Source: DASWRT01 sp036403035
GTDB lineage: Bacteria; Pseudomonadota; Alphaproteobacteria; ATCC43930; CGMCC-115725
DNA: 19,067 bases
Direction of reading: 5' to 3'
NCBI GenBank assembly: GCA_036403035.1
Contig: DASWRT010000170.1
Location: 1-19,067, forward strand
The notes beneath the pieces were generated by a model. It worked only from the letters and a program-made list of their open reading frames with translations, did no database searches and was not told where the DNA came from. Both the position numbers and the translations under genes were made by a program. Positions 7,539-14,075 of this stretch are shown here, piece by piece. Within the stretch, counting starts at the first letter, position 1; the number at the start of each line of letters is the position of its first letter.

Positions 7539-9185
7539 GTTCGCGCCGCCTGCGGTCTCCTCGACATGCTGTCGGCGCAGCTCGCGCCGGACGATCTTTC
7601 CGGTCGCCGTCATTGGCAGCGAGTCGACGAAGGAGACGTGGCGCGGATACTCGTGCGCGGCGAGGCGGGTCTTGACGAAATCCTGGATCTCGCGGGCGAG
7701 CGCGTCCGAGCCGGCATGGCCCGGCTTCAGGACGATATACGCCTTGACCGCCTCGGTGCGGATCGGATCGGGCACGCCGACCGCGGCGGCGAGCGACACC
7801 GCCGGGTGCTTCATCAGGCAGTCCTCGATCTCGCCCGGCCCGATCCGGTAGCCGGCGCTGGTGATGAGGTCATCGGAGCGGCCGACGAACCAGAAATGCC
7901 CATCCTCGTCCTGCCGTCCCAGGTCGCCGGTCAGCAGGAACTCGCCCGCGAACTTCGCGGCCGTGGCCTCCGGGTTGCGCCAGTATTCCAGGAACATCAC
8001 CGGGTCCGGCCGGCGCACGCCGATCGATCCCACCGCGCCGCGCGGCAGCTCCTGGCCGTGCTCGTCGACGATCCGCACGTCGTGGCCGGGCACGGCGCGG
8101 CCCATCGATCCCGGGCGCACCGGGAAGATCGCGTCGTCGTTGCCGACGATCAGATTGCACTCGGTCTGCCCGTAGAACTCGTTGATCGTCCGGCCGAAGG
8201 TCGCGCGCCCCCAGTCGAGCAGCTCGCTCCCCAGCGTCTCGCCACCGCTCGCGACCGTGCGCAGCGGCGTCGCGCCGGGATACCGCGCGCCGGCCTGACG
8301 CATCAGCTTCAGCGCCGTCGGCGGCAGGAAGACGTTGCGTACGCCATGCGCCGCCATCAGGTGCATCGCCGCCTCGGGATCGAACTTGCGCGCACGATGC
8401 GCCAGCACCGGCACGCCGTGATGCCATGACGGCAGCAGCACGTCGAGAAGCCCGCCGATCCATGCCCAGTCCGCTGGCGTCCAGAACAGGTCGCCCGGTT
8501 GCGGGAAGAAGTCGTGCGGCAGCTCGACGCCCGGCAGGTGGCCGAGCAGCACGCGGTGCGCGTGCAGCGCGCCCTTGGGGTTCCCGGTCGTGCCCGACGT
8601 GTAGATGATCACCGCCGGATCGTCGGCGCTCGTCGCGACCGGCGTGAAGGCGTCGCTCGCCCGCGCCAGCGCGTCGTGGAACGAGGCCGCGCCGGCCTCG
8701 CCCGCGCCGTCGATCGAGTAGATCCGCGCGAGACCCGGCAGCCGGTCGCGGATCGTCGCGAGCTTCGCACGGCCCGCCGCGTCCGTCACCACCGCCTTCG
8801 CGCCGCTGTTGCCGAGCCGGAATTCCAGCGCGTCTTCGCCGAACAGCGTGAACAGCGGCACCGAGATCATCCCCGCCTTGAACGCGGCGATGTGGGCGAT
8901 CGCCGTTTCCGGAGCCTGCGGCAGCAGGATGCCGAGGCGGTCGCCGCGCGCCAGTCCGCCGTCCGCGGTCAGCACGTTCGCGAAGCGGTTCGACAGCGCC
9001 CTGATGTCGTCGAAGCTGTAGCGCCGGACCGCTCCGGTCTCCTCCTCGACGAAGATCAGCGCGAGCCGTCCGTCGCCCCGCGCGTGGCGGTCGCAGGCGT
9101 CGGTCCCGATGTTGTAGACGGGGGAGGGCACGGCCCAGCGGAAGGACCGCGCCAGCTCATCATAGCTCTTGGCGGATGGCAGCAT
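7533..9185 (-). CDS. Acyl-CoA synthetase (AMP-forming, medium-chain-like)
   Basis: This 550-residue ligase activates a carboxylic acid to its acyl-CoA through an acyl-adenylate. Motifs appear in order: the P-loop-like YTSGTTGNPKG at 195-205, YGQTE at 338-342, the TGD aspartate D421, FVGRSDDLITSAGYRIGPGEIE at 433-454 (the hinge and start of the C-terminal lid) and the catalytic lysine K530 in ATGKIVRREL. The GRSDDxIxSxGYRIGPxEIE form favours the medium-chain acyl-CoA synthetase or acetyl-CoA-synthetase-like group over long-chain FadD; substrate length cannot be decided. It is full length for the family. The start at 9185 gives a normal N-terminus (SYDELARSFRWAVPSPVYNI). A phasin-like gene lies upstream on the same strand after 41 bases, which hints at a role in acyl-CoA supply for polyhydroxyalkanoate. 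Confidence 0.94.
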   Translation of the reverse strand: MLPSAKSYDELARSFRWAVPSPVYNIGTDACDRHARGDGRLALIFVEEETGAVRRYSFDDIRALSNRFANVLTADGGLARGDRLGILLPQAPETAIAHIAAFKAGMISVPLFTLFGEDALEFRLGNSGAKAVVTDAAGRAKLATIRDRLPGLARIYSIDGAGEAGAASFHDALARASDAFTPVATSADDPAVIIYTSGTTGNPKGALHAHRVLLGHLPGVELPHDFFPQPGDLFWTPADWAWIGGLLDVLLPSWHHGVPVLAHRARKFDPEAAMHLMAAHGVRNVFLPPTALKLMRQAGARYPGATPLRTVASGGETLGSELLDWGRATFGRTINEFYGQTECNLIVGNDDAIFPVRPGSMGRAVPGHDVRIVDEHGQELPRGAVGSIGVRRPDPVMFLEYWRNPEATAAKFAGEFLLTGDLGRQDEDGHFWFVGRSDDLITSAGYRIGPGEIEDCLMKHPAVSLAAAVGVPDPIRTEAVKAYIVLKPGHAGSDALAREIQDFVKTRLAAHEYPRHVSFVDSLPMTATGKIVRRELRRQHVEETAGGANL

Positions 9186-9226
9186 GCCCCATCATAGCCA
9201 TGCCGCCGACCCCGCGTTAAGAGAAC

Positions 9227-9766
9227 CTAACGCATCGATGCGACGCGCCCGCGGCGCTTCGCCAGCCGCCGTGCGTTGGCGGTCGCCCTGCGGTGGATCG
9301 GCGCGGCGCCGATTGCGGCGATGTTGAGCGCCCGTCCGGCAATGGTTGCGCTTTCGTGCGCCGCGCGATCCAGCGTCTCGGCGACGTAGCTCGATTGGGC
9401 GTCGATCGCGTGCAGCAGCGTCGGCGCGGTGCTCAGGCTCAGCGCCATGCACGTCGCTCCCTGCACCTGCGCCGCGATGAAGGCGAGGGTGTCGCGCTGC
9501 AGCTGCCACATCTCCATCGCGATCGCGGCGCCGGCTTCGCCGAACGCGGCGATCTTCTCCGGTCCCATCCGCGCCAGCTCCGCATGGTCGGCGCGATGCG
9601 GCTCGCGCAGCGCCGCCGCGGCGAGCGCGGTGCGGGTGCCGATCACCGAGCTGGCGGCGAGGGTCATCTCACCGAGCGTTACTGCGGCACCGATCAGATC
9701 CAGTCCCGTCTGGAACCAGCGGGCCGCAGCCTCCAATCCCGGTATCGTCGACCCATGTCGGCTCAC
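9227..9766 (-). CDS. Phasin-like protein
   Basis: This protein of 179 residues is mostly helical and rich in Ala. It contains GAAVTLGEMTLAASSVIGTRTAL, ELARMGPEKIAAFGEAGAAIAMEMW and SYVAETLDRAAH, the amphipathic pattern of phasins and related granule-associated proteins, and it ends in a strongly basic tail (RRATANARRLAKRRGR). Phasins coat polyhydroxyalkanoate granules. The GTG at 9766 is chosen because GAGG sits six bases before it; an ATG at 9784 adds six residues and has no clear Shine-Dalgarno. It sits upstream of, and on the same strand as, the acyl-CoA synthetase. The family assignment rests on composition and length rather than on invariant residues, so it could be another small helical protein. 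Confidence 0.6.
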   Translation of the reverse strand: MSRHGSTIPGLEAAARWFQTGLDLIGAAVTLGEMTLAASSVIGTRTALAAAALREPHRADHAELARMGPEKIAAFGEAGAAIAMEMWQLQRDTLAFIAAQVQGATCMALSLSTAPTLLHAIDAQSSYVAETLDRAAHESATIAGRALNIAAIGAAPIHRRATANARRLAKRRGRVASMR

Positions 9767-9974
9767 TATGCACCTCTTTCCCATCGTAAGATTGTCATCA
9801 GGATGGGAAAGTCGGGGGCCACCAGGGCCGCGGCAGGAAGATCGTCTCCGTCATCGGCGCAACCCTGGCACGCGGCGACGCTCGGGAACGGGACCGTGCT
9901 TGGCCTGATCTCCGCGCCGCCTATATAGTGACGCCGCCGCGAACAGTGCGGCGACAGCAGACGGAATTCGCCCC

Positions 9975-12050
9975 GTGCCGCTCGACGTTGCACCTTCTTC
10001 GGCCGCTCCGTCGGTCTGCCCGCACGACTGCCCGAGCACCTGTGCGCTGGAGGTCGAGCGTCTCGACGCGCATACGATTGGCCGCATCCGCGGCAGCGCC
10101 GCCAACAGCTACACGGCCGGCGTCGTCTGCGCCAAGGTCGGCCGCTACGCCGAGCGGCAGCATCATCCGGGCCGGCTCGACCGGCCGCTCCGCCGGATCG
10201 GGGAGAAGGGGGCGGCGCGTCCCGCCTTCGCGCCGATTTCATGGGACGACGCGCTCGACGCAGTCGCCGAGGCTTTCGTCCGTGCGGCGCAGCGGCACGG
10301 GTCGGAGACGGTCTGGCCTTATTTCTATGCCGGTACGATGGGGCTCGTGCAGCGCGACGGGATCGACCGGCTGCGCCACGCGATGCGCTATTCCCGGCAG
10401 GCGGAAACGATCTGCGTCGCGCTCTCCGATCGCGGCTGGCTGGCCGGTGCCGGCGTGAAGCGCGGCGTCGATTCCCGCGAGATCGCGGATGCCGAATTGA
10501 TCGTGGTCTGGGGCGGCAATCCGGTCGCCACGCAGGTCAACGTGATGACGCATATAACGCGGGCCCGCAAGGAGCGGGGTGCGCCCTTCGTCGTCGTCGA
10601 CCCGTACCGCACCCCGACCGCCGAGGTCGCCGACATCCATCTCGCGCCGCGGCCGGGCACCGACGGCGCGCTCGCCTGCGGCGTGATGCACGTCCTGTTC
10701 AAGGAAGGCTACGCCGACTGGGAGTACATGCGGCGCTACACCGACGCGCCGGACGAACTGGCGGCGCATCTCGAAAGCCGCGATCCGGCCTGGGCGTCCG
10801 CGATCTGCGGCGTGCCGGAGACGGCGATCGTCGAGTTCGCGCGCCTCTACGGCCGCACGAAACGCAGCTTCATGCGCATCGGCTACGGCCTGTCGCGGTC
10901 GCGTAACGGCGCCGCGCAGATGTTCGCCGTAAGCTGCCTGCCGGCGGTGACCGGCGCTTGGCAATATCGCGGCGGCGGCGCGCTCTATGCCGGCAGCGCG
11001 CTTTACCCGCTCGACGCCACGCTGATCGAAGGGCTGGACGTGCTCGACCGCTCGACACGGATTCTCGACATGTCGCGGATCGGCCCGGTGCTGACCGGCG
11101 ACTCGCGTGACCTCGGCGACGGGCCGCCGGTGACGGCGATGCTGATCCAGAACACCAACCCGATGGTCGTCGCGCCGGACTCGAACAAGGTGCGCGCGGG
11201 GTTCGCCCGCGACGACCTGTTCGTCTGCGTGCACGAGCAGTTCATGACCGAGACGGCGGCGGCGGCCGACATCGTGCTCCCGGCGACGACCTTCCTGGAG
11301 CATGACGACATCTATACGGCGAGCGGCCACACGCGGCTTCAGGTCGCCCGCAAGGTCGTCGAGCCGCACGGCGAATGCCGTTCGAACCATGAAGTGATCT
11401 GCGCGCTGGCGCATCGGTTGGGCGCGCGTCATCCCGGCTTCGAGATGACCGCGTGGGAAATCGTCGACGAGACGCTGCGCCGTTCCGGCCTGCCCAATGC
11501 CGACACCCTTCACGCAGGGCACGGCATCGACATGGCGCTGCCGTTCGAGACCGCGCATTTCCTCGACGGATTCGCTCACCCGGGCGGCAAGTTCCGCTTC
11601 AAGCCGGACTGGACCGCGCTCGGGTCCGACGTCGCCGGCATGCCGTCGTTCCCCGATCATGCCGACGTGATCGACAAGGCCGATGCGGAGCATCCGTTCC
11701 GCCTCGTCGCAGCGCCGGCACGCTCGTTCCTCAACACGACTTTCAACAACACCCCGTCGAGCATTGCCCGCGAGGGCAGGCCGACCGCGATGGTCCACCC
11801 TGAGGATCTGGCCGCGCTCGGCTTGGCCGATGGCGACCGGGTGCGCCTCGGCAACCGGCGCGGCACGATCGTCGTCCATGCCCGCGCCTTCGACGGGCTG
11901 CAGCGCGGCGTCATCGTCGTCGAGGGTATCTGGCCGAACCACGCCTTCGAGGAAGGAATCGGCGTCAACGCGCTGACCAGCGCCGACCCCGGCCTGCCCG
12001 GCGGCGGCGCCGTGTTCCACGACACGGCGGTGTGGCTGCGGGCGGCCTGA
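9975..12050 (+). CDS. Molybdopterin-dependent oxidoreductase with an N-terminal [4Fe-4S] site
   Basis: This 691-residue enzyme belongs to the DMSO-reductase/formate-dehydrogenase superfamily. C15, C19 and C23 (in CPHDCPSTC) plus C52 form the N-terminal four-cysteine cluster motif. Cofactor-binding landmarks include SWDDALDAVAEAF near 89-101, WGGNPVATQVN, VVDPYRTPTAEVADIHLAPRPGTDGAL, QNTNPMVVAPDSNKV, TETAAAADIVLPATTFLEHDD and a C-terminal dinucleotide-binding domain (AMVHPEDLAALGLADGDRVRL...GVIVVEGIWPNH). No twin-arginine signal is present, so it is probably cytoplasmic. The only start available is GTG at 9975, with GGAA eight bases before it; no ATG precedes it in frame. It is a lone gene with no ferredoxin or membrane subunit and no molybdopterin genes beside it. 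The substrate is unknown. Confidence 0.92.
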   Translation: MPLDVAPSSAAPSVCPHDCPSTCALEVERLDAHTIGRIRGSAANSYTAGVVCAKVGRYAERQHHPGRLDRPLRRIGEKGAARPAFAPISWDDALDAVAEAFVRAAQRHGSETVWPYFYAGTMGLVQRDGIDRLRHAMRYSRQAETICVALSDRGWLAGAGVKRGVDSREIADAELIVVWGGNPVATQVNVMTHITRARKERGAPFVVVDPYRTPTAEVADIHLAPRPGTDGALACGVMHVLFKEGYADWEYMRRYTDAPDELAAHLESRDPAWASAICGVPETAIVEFARLYGRTKRSFMRIGYGLSRSRNGAAQMFAVSCLPAVTGAWQYRGGGALYAGSALYPLDATLIEGLDVLDRSTRILDMSRIGPVLTGDSRDLGDGPPVTAMLIQNTNPMVVAPDSNKVRAGFARDDLFVCVHEQFMTETAAAADIVLPATTFLEHDDIYTASGHTRLQVARKVVEPHGECRSNHEVICALAHRLGARHPGFEMTAWEIVDETLRRSGLPNADTLHAGHGIDMALPFETAHFLDGFAHPGGKFRFKPDWTALGSDVAGMPSFPDHADVIDKADAEHPFRLVAAPARSFLNTTFNNTPSSIAREGRPTAMVHPEDLAALGLADGDRVRLGNRRGTIVVHARAFDGLQRGVIVVEGIWPNHAFEEGIGVNALTSADPGLPGGGAVFHDTAVWLRAA

Positions 12051-12070
12051 CGAACGGAGATCGAGGGTAA

Positions 12071-12093
12071 AAGAGCCTATTTCAGGCGGGCGC
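12071..12093 (+). repeat. Imperfect 23-bp direct repeat, copy 1
   Basis: This copy begins AAGAGCCTAT and matches the copy at 13976-13998 at 18 of 23 positions, including the first ten. It lies 20 bases after the molybdopterin gene stop. It may be the remnant of a mobile-element end or a dispersed repeat of the genome; no transposase is nearby. Confidence 0.4.
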
Positions 12094-12183
12094 GATCCTA
12101 AAAGCAGTCCGTAGTGCGGGCACAGGACGACGCTTCTTCGTGCGACCGGCTCTGCGTGACCGGCAATATGCGCTATTCGGCCG

Positions 12184-12384
12184 TCATCGCTCGTTGCCGC
12201 GTCCTGGCGGCCTCGACGGCGGCTGCCATTGTCGCAGGGATTCCGTTCGGGCCGCCGCCTCGCCGTCGAGTTCGGCTGCAAGCAGCAGCAGGCGCGCTTT
12301 GGTCGGGTCGGTGACGCGCGTGATCTCGCCTGCAAGGCGCCGGCACTTCGCTGCCTTGCGCCGCAACTCGTCCGCTTCGGCCAT
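12184..12384 (-). CDS. Small hypothetical protein, alphaproteobacterial type (66 aa)
   Basis: The protein starts MAEADELRRKAAKCRRLAGE and continues with TKARLLLLAAELDGEAA. A charged N-terminal helix containing a Cys followed by a leucine-rich helix is a pattern I associate with many short, uncharacterised proteins of Rhodospirillales and Rhizobiales. The last 20 residues are Pro- and Arg-rich and probably disordered. Its ATG overlaps the stop of the upstream small gene by one base (TGATG), implying translational coupling, so I chose it over the longer in-frame extension that shares sequence with that gene. Function is unknown. An antisense reading of this DNA gives no recognisable protein. 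Confidence 0.6.
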   Translation of the reverse strand: MAEADELRRKAAKCRRLAGEITRVTDPTKARLLLLAAELDGEAAARTESLRQWQPPSRPPGRGNER

Positions 12385-12596
12385 CAGGCGCCCCGGCTCG
12401 GCTGTCTCTCGCCCGGCGGTATTTTCGGACGATGCTGTTCCGCTGCGACGGCAGTGGCGATCGCTGCCCACGCCGCGGCCTTGTCCGACTGCCCCGTCTC
12501 GACAAATCGACGGATCACCCGTCGTACATAGCCGATTGCTTCGATGCCGAGCCTGTGTACGAGATAATGGGCAGCTATCCGATCGGTGTCGTCCAT
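12384..12596 (-). CDS. Small hypothetical protein (70 aa), first gene of a two-gene operon
   Basis: The protein starts MDDTDRIAAHYLVHRLGIEA and continues through VRRVIRRFVETGQSDKAAAW to AIATAVAAEQ. This is the layout of small alphaproteobacterial helical proteins that contain a first helix with a conserved Tyr, a second Arg-rich helix and a Trp near a third helix. The tail (HRPKIPPGERQPSRGA) is polar and likely disordered. I chose the Met at 12596 because the sequence upstream in this frame is low-quality and Pro- and Arg-rich. Only a weak GAG lies near the start. The stop overlaps the next small gene (TGATG). Function is unknown. Confidence 0.58.
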   Translation of the reverse strand: MDDTDRIAAHYLVHRLGIEAIGYVRRVIRRFVETGQSDKAAAWAAIATAVAAEQHRPKIPPGERQPSRGA

Positions 12597-12608
12597 CTCG
12601 GCGCAGGG

Positions 12609-12619
12609 TTGTGCCACAA
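12609..12619. promoter_or_regulatory. Small dyad TTGTG-N-CACAA upstream of the small-protein operon
   Basis: A perfect 5+1+5 inverted repeat lies 12 bases before the start codon at 12596 of the minus-strand operon. The position suits an operator, but an 11-base dyad is weak evidence. Confidence 0.25.
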
Positions 12620-12784
12620 TCGTCCTATCGGCTCCGCGGCATGATGCGACGGCCGGACCGCCCGTCAATCTGCAACCCGGATTGATGTCGGTCCGTGTCG
12701 GATGGTCGGTGTGGTGTGCACTGGGAACGAGCTGAAGCACGCTCAAAGCTCCCCTTCCAACATCTGCGTCACGCGGCTGAGCGG

Positions 12785-12812
12785 ATGGTATAAGCCATCG
12801 CATCGATACCAT
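12785..12812. promoter_or_regulatory. Inverted repeat ATGGTAT-N14-ATACCAT
   Basis: Two perfect 7-base arms lie 21 bases apart centre to centre, about two helical turns, which suits a dimeric DNA-binding protein. It is the first of three dyads leading into the AT-rich region between the small-protein operon and the IclR gene. Confidence 0.4.
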
Positions 12813-12827
12813 GACGAATAGATGTAA

Positions 12828-12847
12828 TTTTGCGCTATCGCGCGAAA
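12828..12847. promoter_or_regulatory. Inverted repeat TTTTGCGC-N4-GCGCGAAA
   Basis: Eight-base arms with one T/G mismatch flank a four-base centre. In RNA the arms could form a compact hairpin with a TATC loop. It could be an operator or, with T residues on the 5' side, a terminator for the minus strand, but no gene on the minus strand ends here. Confidence 0.35.
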
Positions 12848-12872
12848 CAAGTCCAGGGTAAAATTTCTCGTT

Positions 12873-12899
12873 GGAAAATTGAGTTTCCTATAAGGAAAC
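12873..12899. promoter_or_regulatory. Alternating GGAAA/TTTCC half-sites, candidate IclR-type operator
   Basis: GGAAA (12873-12877), TTTCC (12884-12888) and GGAAA (12894-12898) alternate. The last two form the perfect dyad GTTTCC-N5-GGAAAC (12883-12899). The half-site resembles the TGGAAA/TTTCCA arms of the E. coli IclR operator, and an IclR-family gene starts 267 bases downstream. Autoregulation is the natural inference; the sequence alone does not prove it. Confidence 0.4.
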
Positions 12900-12969
12900 A
12901 AATTAGGGCATGCTCCTTTCCCGGCTGCAAGACAATCGGCGGCAGAAGGCCTCGGGTGGGAGAAAAGAA

Positions 12970-13173
12970 ATGGCCATACATGCAAATAGACCAGACATGC
13001 AGCCAAATCCACCCGCACAGGGCCGCGCGAGCATCGCTGGCCGCGCCGGCCAAGCGGCGGCCGTGACCGCGAGGGAGTGCCGGCCCCGTCGGTTCGAAAG
13101 CATCCGCCGATCGGCCGTTTCCGGTGCCCGGCGGCCCGCTGAGATCCCGCGAGCGATCAGACGTCATGAGTGA
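12970..13173 (+). CDS. Possible 67-aa leader ORF overlapping the IclR start
   Basis: An ATG at 12970 is preceded by GGGAG with a 7-base gap, one of the better Shine-Dalgarno sequences in the window. The frame runs 67 codons and ends in a TGA inside the IclR start (ATGAGTGA, an 8-base overlap). The product begins MAIHANRPDMQPNPPAQGRA and becomes Arg-rich, with no recognisable domain. Because the IclR ATG itself lacks a Shine-Dalgarno, translation of this ORF might deliver ribosomes to it. It could equally be chance in GC-rich DNA. Confidence 0.25.
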   Translation: MAIHANRPDMQPNPPAQGRASIAGRAGQAAAVTARECRPRRFESIRRSAVSGARRPAEIPRAIRRHE

Positions 13174-13993
13174 GCCGAGCGGCGGCATGCCGGAAAAGCC
13201 CTCGACCTGTACGGCGGCGCGGACGGCAACGGCGGAGCCGAACTATCGTGTCGCGGCGGTCGAGAATGCCGTTTCGCTGCTCAGCGCGTTTTCGGCCGGG
13301 CGGCCGCGGCTCACGCTGCGGCAGCTCGCCGAGCGGACCGGTTTCTCCGTCAGCACGGCCTATCGGATGACGGCGTCGCTGATCCATCTCGGCCTGCTCG
13401 TCCGCAGCGGGGACGGCATCTATCGGCTCGGCCCGGCGCTCATGCGCTTCGGCAAGATCTACGAGCTCTCGTTCGATCTGGCGGAGGTCGTTCGCCCGGC
13501 GCTCGCGCGCATCGTGGAGCAGACCGGGCAGACCGCGGTCTTCTATATCCGCGAGAACGACAGACGGATCTGCCTGTACCGTCAGAACGGGACCAGCGGT
13601 TGGGTTCCCGATATCCATGAAGGTGCGAACCTGCCGCTGGACCGCGGTGCCGCCGGCCGGGTTCTTCTTGCGTTCGGCGGCGAGCCCGGTGCGGTGTACG
13701 ACGAGGTGCGCCGGGTCGGGTACTTCATCGCGCTCGGAGACCGCGACCCGTCCGGCGCCGGTGTGGCTGCGCCCGTCTTCGGACATGACGGGCACTTGGC
13801 GGGCGCGCTGAGTGTCGCCGGGCCGCGGACGAGCATGGAGGCGAGCATCCATACGGCGCTCAAGGACATCATCGTCACCGCGGCTGCCGAGTTGAGCCGG
13901 ACGTTGAACGGCAGAAGCCCGCCACCGTCGCCACGGCCCGCCCGCCGCGGCAGGCCGCCGAAGAGCGCCTACCCTAAGAGCCTATCCCAGTAG
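13166..13993 (+). CDS. IclR-family transcriptional regulator
   Basis: From the chosen ATG the protein is 275 residues. Residues about 27-97 form the winged helix-turn-helix domain: YRVAAVENAVSLLSAFSAG, then LTLRQLAERTGFSVSTAYRM with the recognition helix at about 59-70, and LVRSGDGIYRLGPALMRFG. The C-terminal IclR effector domain covers about 107-250 (PALARIVEQTGQTAVFYIRE, LPLDRGAAGRVLLAF, SGAGVAAPVFGHDGHLAGAL, SVAGPR). A GTG 14 codons upstream (13124) is an alternative start, and neither start has a clear ribosome site. The tail PARRGRPPKSAYPKSLSQ is unusual: RRGRPPK resembles an AT-hook. The final codons coincide with a dispersed 23-bp repeat. No metabolic operon adjoins it, so its targets and ligand are unknown. 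Confidence 0.92.
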   Translation: MSEPSGGMPEKPSTCTAARTATAEPNYRVAAVENAVSLLSAFSAGRPRLTLRQLAERTGFSVSTAYRMTASLIHLGLLVRSGDGIYRLGPALMRFGKIYELSFDLAEVVRPALARIVEQTGQTAVFYIRENDRRICLYRQNGTSGWVPDIHEGANLPLDRGAAGRVLLAFGGEPGAVYDEVRRVGYFIALGDRDPSGAGVAAPVFGHDGHLAGALSVAGPRTSMEASIHTALKDIIVTAAAELSRTLNGRSPPPSPRPARRGRPPKSAYPKSLSQ

Positions 13994-13998
13994 GCCGC
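13976..13998 (+). repeat. Imperfect 23-bp direct repeat, copy 2
   Basis: This second copy of the AAGAGCCTAT-led repeat covers the last six codons of the IclR gene, including its stop. The C-terminal residues of that protein may therefore derive from the repeat rather than from the ancestral gene. Confidence 0.4.
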
Positions 13999-14075
13999 CT
14001 TGGTCTGCGCCGCGGCGCAACCCGCAGTGCGACGGCGTCTTGGGCAGATGCGTGCGCCACCCCATATCCGCTGCC

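Larger units (their letters stand above)
12597..13165. other. Long intergenic region upstream of the IclR gene
   Basis: This stretch of about 570 bases separates the two small minus-strand genes from the IclR regulator. The part from about 12810 to 12910 is clearly AT-richer than anything else in the window and holds a cluster of inverted repeats, listed separately. From 12970 to 13165 a weak plus-strand ORF may be a leader. I see no other convincing coding sequence; the minus-strand frame at 12743-13018 lacks any protein-like pattern. Confidence 0.6.

Noticed and set aside
10239..12335. Minus-strand 698-codon open frame opposite the molybdopterin gene
   Set aside because: It is longer than the real gene but has only shadow composition (many Arg, His, Asp). 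The plus strand carries the cysteine cluster and all cofactor-binding segments.
12978..13001. Direct repeat ACATGCA spaced by 17 bases
   Set aside because: Two seven-base copies are too short to support an iteron or operator claim, and they lie inside the possible leader ORF.
12743..13018. Minus-strand 91-codon ORF through the AT-rich region
   Set aside because: It has no recognisable pattern and passes through the dyad cluster, which fits a regulatory region better.
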